Shown piece by piece: positions 10,201-21,376 of a stretch of DNA of 64,000 nucleotides. The notes under the pieces were generated by a model. It made no database searches. It saw only the letters and a list, made by a program, of their open reading frames with translations, and was not told where the DNA came from. Origin of the DNA: Cliona cf. orientalis. Its lineage: Eukaryota > Porifera > Demospongiae > Clionaida > Clionaidae. Where the stretch lies: positions 34,913,194-34,977,193 of the forward strand of contig OZ005689.1 in NCBI GenBank assembly GCA_963930775.1. Reading direction: 5' to 3'. The position numbers and the translations under genes are program-made. How positions within the stretch are numbered: the first letter of the stretch is position 1; each line of letters begins with the position of its first letter.

Positions 10201-11194
10201 AGAAAATGAAAATTGGTACCAACCTTCGTGGATACAAATTCCACCGGGGATTTTAATTATGGGATGTAATGGCTTCATATCGCAACACTACTCTCTAAAA
10301 TACCGTATTTCCTCGAAATGTCGCCGCGGCGAGATTTTATTTCAAGGCTCCGTTTGGTGCGGCGACAATTCGAGGGCGGCTAGATTTCGAGGGCGGCGTC
10401 TACAGAGATCGATACGCACGCACGTACACAGCATAAGCCTAGTTGTATGCACGTAAAATGTCCGTGCGCATACGGAAATTGCTGTCGACCCCTTACCATG
10501 CGGCGAGATTTCGAGGGCGGCGTTTATTGGGACGAGTTAGCAGATGGATGCGGCGACATTTCGAGGGCGGCGGGATTTCGAGGTGCGGCGAGATTTCGAG
10601 GAAATACGGTATGTTAGGCAAATTAGTATTTTTCGGTAAGGGTCTACCCAAAGATACACATCCATATAAAGTTTATTAGACGTCAGTGGATGTTACATCT
10701 GTGCTACTGGACTGCTAGCAAACACTAAGAACGGGAGCGAGCACTTCAAATTTGTTCTGTAGAGTCGAGGAGACGGCGAAAGTCATCCAATTAGTGGGCG
10801 TGGTTTTGCACGCGCGTATATACTTTTACCGTCTTAGCACCCCCTTTGCCTGAATCCTGGGGATGCCCCTGCTTTGTATGCATGCTCGTGTTGCTCTGCA
10901 TGCCCATATAAATATTTAAAATTCAAGTGTTGCACTTTCTGGATCTGCAACATTTGTACAATGTCTTGTTTTGGAATGCTGGCTTAACTGTATATAATAC
11001 TTTTCATGCAGATAAGGATCTATGAGATGGACACCTCATTAAAGATCAAGCTGGTGCATAAAAGAGGGGTAGAAGTGTTGGCCAACCCAAATCCCATTTA
11101 TGGAGTATCAAAGAAAGATGTTATTGACTGCTTAAAGATACTTTATAACTATGCAGTAACTGGTACACTGTCTCATGGACAGTCTCAACAATAG
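7253..11194 (+). CDS. Three in-phase exons of an unrecognised protein, possible nuclease-like fold
   Basis: Exons 7253-7306 (18 codons), 7640-7762 (41 codons) and 11012-11194 (60 codons plus stop) each have a pyrimidine-rich AG acceptor, and the first two have strong donors (GTAAGT, GTGAGT). All junctions are phase 0, so the frame runs on without a break. The joined C-terminal part is about 119 residues. It has PDIVIRKDNIDKIIIDIKNS near the start, a P-D ... D-x-K pattern that would suit a PD-(D/E)XK nuclease core, but this is weak evidence. An extra coding-like block at 7882-8031 may be a further exon, though its acceptor phase does not fit the same chain. No 5' exon or start codon was found; family A copy 1 sits just upstream. 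The 3.2-kb last intron holds four MITE-type elements. This may be a real gene or a captured gene fragment. Confidence 0.5.
8124..9100. mobile_element. Outer MITE, TA-flanked, CCGTAGAATCCCGC termini
   Basis: The inverted ends TACCGTAGAATCCCGCAATG (8124) and AATTGCGGGATTCTACGGTA (to 9100) enclose about 970 bp with TA at both edges. Just inside each end are C-rich or G-rich runs (GACGCCCCCCC / GGGGGGGCGT). Another complete MITE (8236-8836) sits inside, so the outer element without the insert is about 375 bp. No coding frame is present. Confidence 0.8.
8236..8836. mobile_element. Inner nested MITE, GGCGCC-rich termini
   Basis: Ends TACCGTATATGTTCTAATAT / GGCGCC at the left and GGCGCCTATATTAGAAAGTA / TACGGTA at the right form TIRs of about 27 bp with TA outside. 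A second internal pair (GGTTCTAATT ... GGCGCC) repeats at both sides. A decayed reverse copy covers about 60001-60360. It inserted into the outer element after that element had landed. Confidence 0.8.
9101..9769. other. Intronic sequence without further features
   Basis: It lies inside the presumed last intron of the 7253-11194 gene. I see no inverted-repeat element and no coding character. Confidence 0.35.
9770..10091. mobile_element. Foldback element with 9-bp target duplication (family F, copy 1)
   Basis: The element occupies 9779-10082 and is flanked by the perfect direct repeat CGGGTCACC (9770-9778 and 10083-10091). The whole body is a palindrome with two arms of about 150 bp. Each arm starts TAGCCTCGTACCCAGGCCCG and contains a second TAGCCTCGTACCCAGGC block nearer the centre. 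A 9-bp duplication with long inverted arms is the signature of Mutator-like elements. Two relatives with their own 9-10 bp duplications lie at 25412-26326 and 62444-62798. Confidence 0.85.
10301..10611. mobile_element. TA-flanked MITE, CCGTATTTCCTCGAAAT termini
   Basis: Left end TACCGTATTTCCTCGAAATG and right end ATTTCGAGGAAATACGGTA are inverted copies with TA on both sides. The interior repeats GATTTCGAGGGCGGCG several times in both orientations. It is non-autonomous and about 310 bp long. Confidence 0.8.
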
Positions 11195-13461
11195 TTGTAG
11201 TACTTTGCACGTCCTAGTTAAAACCATGTATGATCTCTGAACTGCACACACAAAGAACATCACATCTGTACGTAGCACCCACCCAACTACAACTTAGTAC
11301 AGATGCAGCACTGTACAGCTAGTGAACTCACCAAACTTAGTTTCAGACACATCAGCAGCACTATGGGCTTCATCCAGCTTAGTACTACTGAGTTAGCAAG
11401 TGTATTGTGCAAATTCGATAAACATACTCATCCTAGAGAGAGAGGGGAATCATCCAAATGTGTGGCAGTGTTGTGCATTATGTACTGTCACTGTAAGAGT
11501 ATAGCTCTCTCAGTGTACACGTGCTCTGTAACTGCAGAAGTAACAGTGTACTAATATTATATAGCATCTGCAGCACCCACACAACTTGAACAGGCCCTAC
11601 AGTGACCCAAGTATTGTGTATACATATTAGATGCTTGCTGACTGGGCAATTGTGTAATTCCATAAAAGGTAATTTGGTGGTTTTGTGAAACAGCTGACTT
11701 GCTTTGTGTTACCAGGAACATAATTATGAGCTGCTGAAGAGAGCGTGTAACTTGGAAATACAAATTCATGTGTGGAGTGGCCAGCCATGTGTACTAGGCA
11801 TTTCCAATGGACGCACAAGTTTCAAAGTATATTTCAATGGCTCAGGGTGTACACTGCGTGCTTGCAAGCATTAATTGATAGAAGTGGCCTACAGATGAGG
11901 CTAACCTACAGTAGCTATACACCGTTTGTATACACACCTGTAGCTACATGTGCATGACAATGTGGTTGGGTTTACTGTATGTGGAAGGGTAGTGTAGCTG
12001 GAAACAGCTCCTGCGGTACATGCTCTACTACATACATTGTGATGCATTTTAAATACTACTAGGATCCCAGCTAGGGGTAGCCCTCGCAACAGCATTTTGC
12101 CACACTCGGGGTGCACCTTAGAAAGTTATATAAAGATCTGAAGGTACACTTGTACATGTGCCTTATTGTATTATCCCTTGAGTGAAGCACTCCACATAGT
12201 TATTTCTCGGTATAGACTGCTTATGGTATATGAATTTGGAGAGGGAGCTCTCGCAAAAATTGAGTGTTTGTGTGAGTGCATGTGTGTGTGTGAAAGAGGG
12301 GGAGAGAGAGAATTTAAAGACAATCAGTGAGGGTATCCAGACCGCTAGTGACACAATATACGTATGTACCACAAATCGCTAACCATTGCAGCATGAAATT
12401 TGTATAAGTGCTGAATCCTGCCATACAAGTGGTAATTTGCACTTCAAAAAGGCAAAGTGTTGGTTTCGTGGATGACCTTGCATTTGAGCCTACCAAGTTG
12501 CATGGCACTCAGTAGACTGTGTGTGCACCACGAAAACATAACTAACTCAGTGACACACACCGCCATACTGAGGCACGTACCTCCTCACAAACAAACATTT
12601 CTAGGTAGACTGTGTGTGCACGTGTGACAGAGTGAGAGGAGAGAGAATTTTCGTCAATGATTACAGGTAACAAATATGTAGACTGTGTGTGTGTGTGTAC
12701 GAGAGAGAGAGTACATGTACTTCAATTATTGACTCACAAATTGTTCCCTCCTTGCTTCCTTCTGGTTTATGACCTGCAACTCCAGAGAGGGAAAAAAGAG
12801 TGTGTGTGTGCGTGTTTGAAAGAAAAGAAAAGTGGGTGGGAGTGACGTCTGTCGACTGTCCATGACTGGAGGCTATAATATTATGCTCTTCTAAATGGAG
12901 TACATGTACATTGTCACCATGTCCCGCGTGACATTGCGATCGGTTCCCATTGGTTCATCTTTTTTTGTAGAACATGCACACTTACGTTTCTGGGATTTGG
13001 AATATTAGTTATTCAATGATATGATCTATGCTCATTATTTAGCTATACATGATTTGTGCAACTGGGAGGCAAGTTAGATGCCTGGCCTTGAGAACCAGGA
13101 ATGGTGGGTTAAAGAATTCTTTTATCCCTGGGGTAACTCTCCCCACCCATCTAGTTGCTCCCAAGAGGTGGACATGTCACATGGTTGGGAAATTGTAATT
13201 AATAAAGTACTACACATGTAATTCTTATTTTAGTGTACCTGAAGTTGAAGAACTTGAGGAGGCCACCTCTCTCTCTCCCTCCCTCCCTCCCCCCCCCCCT
13301 CTCTCTCTCTCTCTCTCATTTTGGGTCCTGAGCCGTCTAGAGGCTTGGGGGTTAATATATACTGTAATCCTTCTGGCTGATACCCTGTTATTATCCTCGT
13401 AGGACTTAGAACATGTGCAATGTAACATGTGCCGCATATATTTCAAACATATGCTGTTGCG

Positions 13462-13492
<31 letters not shown>

Positions 13493-14609
13493 TAAGTCCT
13501 TCAATGATTAACTCACAAGCAAATACGTAGACTGCTCCCTCCTTGCTTCCTTCAGGTATGTATGAACTGCAATTCCTTGGGAGGGAGAGAGGGAAAAGAG
13601 AGTGTGTGTGAGGTGTGTGTATGTGTGTATGAGAGAGAGTACATGTACTTCAATTATTGATCCCCACAGACCATTAAAATTTAATATCGGGTCTTAATTC
13701 CCTTTCTCTGTAGGTGTGCACTTTCGCAGGTTAATACTATATCATGTCTTTTGGCACGATATTGCACTCAGCCTCACCTAACTGCATACCCAAAAACACT
13801 GACGGAAATGAGATAGGGTCCAAAATCGTTATTGCAACAATATTGGTGGATCTAAATTTGGTGGTTCGGTACAGGATCGCTGTACATAGCAGCTGGCAGA
13901 GTTGAGGGATGAAAACAGATATAACCATTCTTGTGTGGCCCCCAAAGACAATAGTATTAGCATGTGTAAATTATAAACTATAAAAGCCTCATCATTGATG
14001 CCAATTTTGTCCAGACCCCGTAGAGATGGTAAGTACATGTACATGTACTCCCTACCGGATAAGTGAAATGTACGCCCGGATAACTGAAATGTCTGGTTTA
14101 TGATACCTAGCTCTAGCCTAGCCTATAAACGATACCTATACAGTATGATCATGGCCAGTAGTGCTCGGGAAAGTACGTTGGTCAGGCCAAGGCAAATCTG
14201 TAGAACCCCATAGCCCATCACTCAACATGGAACCACATCCACAGAAGATCATCAGGCACACCTTCTGTGCATGCGTGGTAATGCGTTTTCAGGTCTCCAG
14301 CTAGTTAGTTACTGATTGTCAAGTTCTCCGAGAAATTATGTAGACACTCTGACGGCATTCAAGCAAGTGTGCGCCAAAGCACATTCTTCACAAATATTCA
14401 GCTAACATGTGCAGTTCTGTGCAACCAGATGGGATAGTCATTGGTAGCAGTCTCTTGCTTGATCTGTGGCAGAGAGAGACTGAGGATAGTCCTATGAAAC
14501 TGATTATGGAACTGATATTTTTGCTGACATGCACTGTTTTGCTGTGTGAAGCCTATGGGCCAAATTAGCAGATATTAGAAATGAGAAAGAAAGGGTTAAC
14601 TTATGTTCA
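11195..14609. other. Gene-free stretch rich in simple repeats
   Basis: No supported gene was found. The segment at about 11628-11725 (CTGACTGGGCAATTGTGTAA) matches 51397-51490, a dispersed repeat. A GT/GA-rich unit with TTCAATTATTGA and CTCCCTCCTTGC motifs occurs at about 12680-12840 and 13455-13660, and in reverse near 58860-58945. A CT tract lies at 13268-13318. About 13735-13880 contains a decayed relative of the MITE at 63453-63664 (AATATTGGTGGATCTAAATT). Confidence 0.4.
13268..13318. repeat. CT/CCCT microsatellite
   Basis: Alternating CT and CCCT units with a central C run cover about 50 bp. Confidence 0.85.
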
Positions 14610-15065
14610 CTAGCTCAGCATGTGGTCTTGCTCTCACAATTGCATTGTCTGCAGAGCAATGCTGGGTTACTATCAAATGTGGTGTATCCATACAAGAGTA
14701 GATACAATTTTCTTGTGAAACTCAGGGTACATGTACGGTCTGTTACGTGTTGTGCTGATTTCTGCAGAGATTTGTGTTGCAAGTTTTAGCAGTTCATCCA
14801 AGTTTGTTATTCAACATATTTACGTGAGTATACGTACCATAGTGTAATTGTGACCAAACTGAATATAATAGTAATGGAGTGCTTGCATGGTGACACTGCA
14901 TCTATTCATCTTCTGCAGTGATATGGAGTCAGTTGAGAGTGCTGATGCACAAAAAGTGAGTACTTGAAGAAAATATTTTATTAGCCTCGGACCTGAGCGA
15001 TTTACTTTATTATCGTTTTTACACAGGATATGGACATGGTGTCTGGTGATACACCAGAGGCAAAC
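14610..15065 (+). pseudogene. 5' fragment of a second copy of the large transposon: arm Y plus transposase exons 1-2
   Basis: From 14820 the sequence (GTGAGTATACGTACCATAGT) matches the start of the intact element at 32780. Two tiny exons align with those of the intact transposase gene: 14923-14955 (MESVESADAQK, donor GTGAGT) and 15027-15065 (13 codons including MVSGDTPE, donor GTATGT). Exon 2 here is 13 codons, against 26 in the intact copy. The rest of the transposase is absent. Upstream, 14610-14815 is not related to the corresponding arm of the intact element; instead it matches, inverted, the arm at 53476-54375. Confidence 0.65.
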
Positions 15066-15295
15066 GTATGTTACGTGTTTGTGTTCGGGGGGTGGTGGCA
15101 GCGATCGGCCGGTGGATAAAGGGGTCCGGATAATCGAGGCTGCACTGTAGTTCACTGTGAAGTATCTTATACGGTGTTGTGTCGAATTCACCATATCTCT
15201 CAGTCACCAGTAACAAGACAGTAACACTTCCGAAATTAGTTCTTTTTTTGCTAATAGCCCCACAAAACCACTCTCTGAAACACTAGACTCACAAT

Positions 15296-15532
15296 ATGGG
15301 CACACGGGATGCACGATACATATTGCACTCAGTACTCAGGCCACTCTGTGCCTTCAAGTTTCTGTGCAAAAGAATGCCATACATCCTAGCGCTGGTGCTA
15401 TTCACCTGTTGTCTGTTCTACACACAAACACATAAATATGTACAAGACTTACATGAATCACAAGCAGCAGATATTTTAGAACTTAGTGTGAAACAACAAA
15501 CAACGTGCATGCATGCACAGGTAGACAGGGGA
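15296..15532 (+). other. Possible first exon with a membrane anchor
   Basis: An ATG in strong Kozak context (A at -3, G at +4) opens an 88-codon frame. A basic segment (FKFLCKRMP) precedes a hydrophobic stretch of about 15 residues (YILALVLFTCCLFYT), which would suit a type II signal anchor. A CACAG|GTAGAC donor-like site lies near 15532, after which the sequence enters a known repeat. No downstream exon was identified, so this may be chance. Confidence 0.22.
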
Positions 15533-15535
15533 GGG

Positions 15536-16329
15536 GCTGGCTTGCTATGCATGTGCAACTGACAGGGGTAGGGCTGTAAACATAACCCTCGACCTTAAAC
15601 TGGTAGATAGGAGAGGGGGCTAGCAAAGGTGCAATTTGGTAATATGCCTCCCACGCAATTACTGCTCATAAACAAGTTTCAGTTTCACGCTACACACTCA
15701 GTATCTGCTGACTGTTGAAGTTCAGTGCTCAGGCCAGGCACGAGGACAGGAAACTAACTCCCTTCGTCAGCAGGCATGTGGAATTTGAGAGAGCCTAGTA
15801 CCGATTGTATGCAACGTATTTTGGATGCCGAGATGAAACTGCTTCATGCTCAAGGCCTAAGAACACAGCAAGAGTAAATAATAAGGAAGGAAAGAGAGTA
15901 TCGAACACGGTATATGCTCCATATAAGATGTTTTCGGAAAGTCACGCACCGATGAGAGCGCTCGATTCAAATAGCTCATTGTCGAGTGCAAGCAACGCGA
16001 GCACGATTTCGACTGCAAACGCTGGTAGATCGCAATACAGAACGAGCATTCATGAAGAATCTTGCATGAAAGTCACGAAAACGCCTCTATTCTTCACAGA
16101 CCTGAGAAAAATCGAATGTTTAGCCCCTAGAGTTAGTCACATGCGCAAGGAGGGAAATCACGTTACTCTCCGAATACATATTACACGGGGTCAAGGGCTT
16201 ATAGACCCCAGCAGTCTATAAGCCCTTGACGGGGTATATAGTGCATTCAATACTTTCCAGCCTGGGCAAGTCATGATCATGTGATCACAGTTCTCAATAC
16301 AAACACCTGTATATTTTGTTCGTTTGGAA
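15536..16329. repeat. Mixed dispersed repeats
   Basis: Positions 15530-15660 resemble the GGACAGGGGAGGGGCTG blocks at 17885, 26712 and 56750 (family C). About 16118-16195 matches 4518-4590. A perfect short hairpin (GTCAAGGGCTTATAGACCCC / GTCTATAAGCCCTTGAC) lies at about 16190-16230. Confidence 0.45.
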
Positions 16330-16333
16330 CTCA

Positions 16334-18195
16334 TTACCCCGCGCACATGCACAAGGGGTAAAGTAATCGGTTTTGTCCGTCTGTCTGCCTGTCACCACAA
16401 AATTGCCAGATCTGGACAGCTAGGCATCTGAGTGACTAGTAAATACAACAAATCCATCCAAGTCGTCAAAAACTGGCTTCAAATTGTTTGGCAAGGCCCA
16501 GAAGCATTGCAAACACTGCATCTTTATTGGCGACACCTATCGACTCTACCCAATGAATGCCAGCCTCTTTGTTGCATGCGGGAAAAAAGTATGGTGAAGT
16601 GCGCATGGTTCCGGCAATATCTATTGCGCCCTTTCCGATTGCAAAATAGTGTCTGTGAAGTTCATACGAAAGCGATAAGCTCAAATGTAGCTGGCAAGGA
16701 TGTGGATGATCCATGGTTTATCTCTCTACTGACTGGGACAGGAAAATCTCCCGTTTTTCACTTATACTGCTGCTGTTTGACTGTCTGTTTGGTTACGAAT
16801 CAGGCACTGAGACAAGCATAGCACTCGAACTCCACCAAGATTGTGTTTTCGAGGCTCCTGCTAGGCGTAAGGCTGTGTGAATTACGCATAAGCAAAACAA
16901 ACGTGATCGCGCTATCACTAATAATATTTACTGTTTGCACGTCATAATATTATGATGTCGTGTACGTCTGGAATCAAAATTGAATAAGCATTTCACCACA
17001 CTCTTTTTCCGATCCGCGTGTGGGTACGAGACTATGTAATCAGGTACTTCCAGGAAAATTCCTGTTCTGTTTGTAATATATCATAGTCTGACATAGTCGG
17101 GTGGGCCAGCCACTTCACAAGGGAGGAGGAGGAAGGGTCTGGTGTCATGCCCATACCGGAGTTGTACCAGTGCTTAGCTGTTATGCACCTATCAATGTAT
17201 TGCCCCATCTACCCCCCCCCTCCTCCCCACTGGTGGGGATTTGATCTCATTTGACCAATAAACATGCCCCAGATCAGGGGGATTTGATCAAAATTCACAG
17301 ATAGTAGGGTGAAATATACAGTCCCGATGGGGGCATTTGATCATAGAATTTGCTCCAGGGGAGAGGCAATTAATTTCATATAGGTCAAATCCCCACCCTT
17401 TGCCCGTGGGGTGGTACCTGGGGCAATACATTGATAGGTGCAGTATGCCTGTGTGCAAAACCTCATTCGTGAAGATCTAGTCTAGTACCCTAGCTAGCCC
17501 TGTAAAATTGGTGATGACGTGGAGCAATCTGATCGGGCGCCACTCCTGGCTGCAGCATGTACTAGTCTCATATATATATATAGGCATAACACCAGATCCT
17601 TCCTCCTCCTCAGTCATAAAATACAAACCTGGCGTTCCAAGCCCGGTGATATTATACAGTTCGATACTCAGGCAAGGCGAGAAACGCTATATAATATTAT
17701 GCTCACAGAAATAGAGATCACCTCTCAACTATGAGATTACTTACGTGCTACACTATCGCTACGTACGCGTAGCCGTGTCACACACGTACACACACATACA
17801 CACATACACACACAGACACAGAACTTACCAATAATTATCTCGCTCGGCAGTGCGCGCGGCAGACTGCGTTCACGTGGCACAACGTGTGGACAGGGGAGGG
17901 GCTGATTTGGTAGGGGTGGGGCTGAAAATCGTCCGTCGCGATCGCGACGTGAACGCGCAGACTGCGTTCACGTGGCAAGACGGACGATATGCGCGTGCGC
18001 AGATGGACAGGGGAAGGGCTGATTCATCCGCATTTGGTAGGGGTGGGGCTGAAAATTGACAATAGACAGCAGATACCAAACGGAGTTATTCATGTCTTCT
18101 AGAACGCTAAAAATGCTCAGCAAAGGGCAAGCAGCTAAAAATAGAATTATATGAGCGCTTCTGGGGCAATTTGGTGATATATCCACCCACGCAAT
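16334..18195. mobile_element. Composite repeat B/C, copy 1, with nested MITE
   Basis: The left part (ACAAGGGGTAAAGTAATCGG) is the right half of family A in reverse. The middle part aligns with 54378-56300 and includes a shared pseudo-coding block (SMVKCAWF...YL, VDDP). The right part aligns with 26440-26900 and 56400-56990: a CCTAGCGTTCCAAGCC-like block, then GGACAGGGG(A)AGGGGCTGAT, then CAATTTGGTGATATATCCAC at the end. No transposase gene is recognisable; frames in the middle block are broken. Confidence 0.5.
17184..17442. mobile_element. Nested MITE inside composite repeat
   Basis: Inverted ends TGCACCTATCAATGTATTGC and GCAATACATTGATAGGTGCA. The uninterrupted paralogue at 56265 reads AGCTGCTATGCCTG where this locus reads AGCTGTTATG, then the element, then AGTATGCCTG. 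This comparison proves an insertion with a short TA/TAT(G) duplication. A second member lies at 25616-25904. Confidence 0.8.
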
Positions 18196-18599
18196 TAGTG
18201 TGTAAGCAGCATATCCCCCAGGAACTAATTAACTCATTTTGTGCCCCCCCCCCACCCCCACCCCCACCCCAGAATAATTACTTTGGACAGTTTCAATTAA
18301 ATTGCAACCTGCATATTAACAAGTGGTTGTTTGATCCCTCCAGAACAATTAAGGGACCTGTATTATGTTCATATGGAACCTTTTAATAGCCCCAAGATTA
18401 ATTACAATTGCCAAAGGGGCCAAGAAACAATTAAATTTCCAAAATGACACTCAAGAAACTCGTTGAATTGTTCAAAAAAGCCCGCTCAGGATGTAATTAC
18501 CATGTCTCAATGGGGTCTCTAGGCCTTATTAAATGGAAGAACCCTGCGATTTCTAGTTAACATATTATTCGATTTTTATTTATGCGATAATACCATGAG

Positions 18600-18629
18600 C
18601 CAGACCCCACCCTCGAGGGTGGGGTCTGG
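18600..18629. repeat. Perfect 30-nt palindrome
   Basis: CCAGACCCCACCCTC is followed directly by its reverse complement GAGGGTGGGGTCTGG. The flank GGAACGAGACTA resembles the outer part of the TAGCCTCG foldback family, so this may be a minimal or decayed member. Confidence 0.7.
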
Positions 18630-18639
18630 GAACGAGACT

Positions 18640-19276
18640 ACTTGCTCTAGTAGAGGAAAGAGCTGTCAGCCCTTAGTAGAGGTGATTAACGCTGAAAATA
18701 CTCACCAGTAGTCCATAAATATCGGCAGTGTACTTCTCTCTGGCTCTTTCCAGACTCAAACTGTTGTACCGTTCGACCAAACAGACTGAGCGCTTACTAG
18801 CAGATCGATCGCGTGTGTAATATGACCACGTGTACGCAGCACACACCTCGGCCGGCCACCCTATTAGTACGCAATATATGGAATGCACGTTTATTTTGTG
18901 ATTTTTAATTGTGTGATTTTGATAAAATTTGCATAATCGCATAACAAAAAATACCACATAACATACCAATCCTACGGTACCTACAACACATGTACCTACA
19001 ACACATGTACGCACAAGCCATTGTATGTAGTAATAGCCACACATTACACAATGAAAGTGATGTACATGCATCCACAAGAAAATAATCATTATAATTATAA
19101 CTCTGTAGAGCACATACCCCACGCGCATATTGCACAATCTATAGAGTTACTTCTGTGTGCATGGCTATATTACTAAATTTTGTGAACTTCAGAAAATTAG
19201 TGGAAGTGCTGCTCAATTGTATGTAGCTACCAGAGGTCCCTACACCAGATCTAGATTACTAGGAGATATAAACTGA
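18640..19276. other. No gene; partial family A end
   Basis: Positions 19099-19141 (TCTGTAGAGCACATACCCCA) match the left end of family A. A 15-bp unit (CCTACAACACATGTA) is tandemly duplicated near 18978-19008. No coding character was seen. Confidence 0.4.
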
Positions 19277-19919
19277 TACCGTATAGCGGGAAGTTTTCGA
19301 GGGTAGCAATTTTCGTGGATGTGGGATTTTCAACTTTTCGCGTTTTAATTTTCGAGGATCAGCCCTAGCCTAGTCCTGAGACAAAGCCACACCCTCAAAT
19401 TGAATGTAATAAAAACCACGCCCCTCTTCTTCAGACGTGCGTGGAAATCATAGCAGGTAGTGTTCAATAAACACGAGCTAAACTACGAAGCTGTGTTGTG
19501 GAGGCGATGATCCGTGGCTACCACGAGTATCAAAGCATTATAGGGAGGCTGAAATTGGAGAAAACCTGACGTGTACGTACGAGGCTACAGACCCCTATGC
19601 TCTAGCTGTCACAAAACCTGGTTGGACACGTCCCAAGAAAAATGTCAGCTATATGTTCGCTCTTTCTTCGAAAAGGAGGCAGTATCTTTCGAAAATGGTT
19701 TGCTAACGCTACAAATAGTGTGTTTTCTGTTCAGCATGCCTTGTAGTTTATATCAACCACACCCATTCTACTGTACTGGTGGGACTGCGCATGCTCGAGC
19801 TAAATCAGTGTATTATAGTCAAGTCGGGAAATTTTCGAGGTATAAAATTTCGCGGATTCGCCCTGATCCGCGAAAAACAGCGAAAATTAATACCCTCGAA
19901 AATTTCCCGCTATACGGTA
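19277..19919. mobile_element. TA-flanked MITE, CCGTATAGCGGGAA termini
   Basis: TACCGTATAGCGGGAAGTTT at the left and AAATTTCCCGCTATACGGTA at the right are inverted, each bounded by TA. Just inside, TTCGAGGGTA mirrors TACCCTCGAA. A second, shorter CGGGAAATTTTCGAGG block at about 19835 suggests an internal partial copy. Confidence 0.75.
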
Positions 19920-20025
19920 CTTCCTGGCCAATATTTTATTGTAGTAGAGTAGTATAGCCGTGTTACATTATGATTTGGTTCCATAGGGCTGCAGATTTGA
20001 GTTCCGTCAGCGGATGCGGATAGAC

Positions 20026-20212
20026 TATCATAGAGTCGGTAGACTCTATAAGTAGGGATGGCCCGGATATGCCATATATGTAATACATTACGAATACCCA
20101 AATATCTCAAAACAGGTAATTTTGTGAAATTTCTAAGTGTGAAAATTAGAATTTCCAGCAAATTATGCATCTAATAATACCAAGATCATTCATCAAAACA
20201 ATTGTACACATC
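20026..20212 (+). repeat. Family D repeat, 5' fragment
   Basis: Starting ATCATAGAGTCGGTAGACTC and continuing through GATGGCCCGGATATGCCATA, this is about 185 bp of a repeat whose long copies are at 22322-23680 and 42766-44079. It breaks off after ACAATTGTACACATCAGAAC. Confidence 0.75.
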
Positions 20213-20837
20213 AGAACTAGATGTTAACTGCTTGAACAAACTGTTTGAGCTTGGCCATACGCGAGAAGAAAGAAAGGATGACGTAACTGCAAGATTTGGG
20301 GATGCTCTGGATAATTGCACTAAAAGAAGAGTGGTTGGTGATTATACTGGATGGGGAGTACCGCGTTTCATTATCCATTTAAAGCTTTCTCCCAAATACC
20401 TTGTCTGCTTCAGTGTCTTAAACTTACACTATTGCATATGACAAAGTTGTGGCTAGGATCATTTTAGTTGAGTGTGCATGACATTGTCTTATTTTTGTTA
20501 TATTACAATGTCATGTTATTTATAGTCTCTATAATAATATTATTTTAACTGGTTCGTTCGTCCATAATTCAACCTTTCACCTTGTCTGGAGGTCATGCCG
20601 AGTCAGTTGCTAGGGTAACTGCAGAGGCTCCAAGTCTCCCGATTTAGCGGGAAATCTCCCGGATTCATGTACCTTTCAAGATTTTCTCCCGTTCTCACGC
20701 TTTTGGTGAGTAATCTCCTGCTTTCTCTGACATGTCGACATATTGCTCGCGATCGGTACAGGGTCATCAGCGCATGCGGATTGCATAATCAGCCACATGC
20801 ACTTTCCTGATCGAAAATGGCAACAAAACGCTCTCCT
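20213..20837. other. No supported feature
   Basis: A 79-codon frame at 20202-20441 begins inside the family D fragment and has no splice support. The remainder is AT-rich unique sequence. Confidence 0.35.
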
Positions 20838-20987
20838 GTGACCTCCATTCTTTCGAAGTTGTCTACTAAGAAGCCTGCAAGTATCAAAAGGCTTGGCTTT
20901 ATCCTACTGAATTCTTCCTCCCAAGCCTTATGATTCTTGCATTAGCTATGGCTTCTTAGTAGACAACTTCGAAGGAATGGAGGTCAC
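20838..20987. repeat. Long hairpin, 38-bp arms
   Basis: GTGACCTCCATTCTTTCGAA at 20838 and following bases through CTACTAAGAAGCC are matched by the inverted copy ending at 20987, with one extra base in the right arm. The loop is about 74 bp. It is probably a foldback MITE. Confidence 0.75.
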
Positions 20988-21376
20988 TGCATATAGCTAC
21001 GTAATTATTTTGTTATTCTTTTTGAAATGAACTCCCACTTTTCTTGTTGATAATAAAAAAATCTCCCACTTCTTGTTTGTACTTGGAGCCGCTGTAACTG
21101 CCTTGGGGCATTCGTATTGCATGCACATGTACTTTATGCTGTTGACGCTGTGCATGCCCACGGCAAATACATGCCACTGACTCTAGCAGCAGCCAAGCTA
21201 GGGCCACTGCAGCCGCCACGCCCCTTTTACATACTCATCTTGCTTGGAGGGACCCAAATTTGGGGGATTCATCACCCCAATCCATCCACTGAATGGCAAA
21301 GCCATTCCCTCCAAGCCACACCACTTCAAATATTATTATATAACCACCCTGAGTCTAACAATGACCTGAATTCCCT

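Noticed and set aside
16432..16821. 129-codon frame, partly conserved at 55416-55646
   Set aside because: The similarity comes from both lying in the same dispersed repeat. The copies carry different indels and no shared reading frame over the full length.
20202..20441. 79-codon frame with some charged helices
   Set aside because: It starts inside a family D repeat fragment, has no splice sites, and its other repeat copies do not keep the frame.
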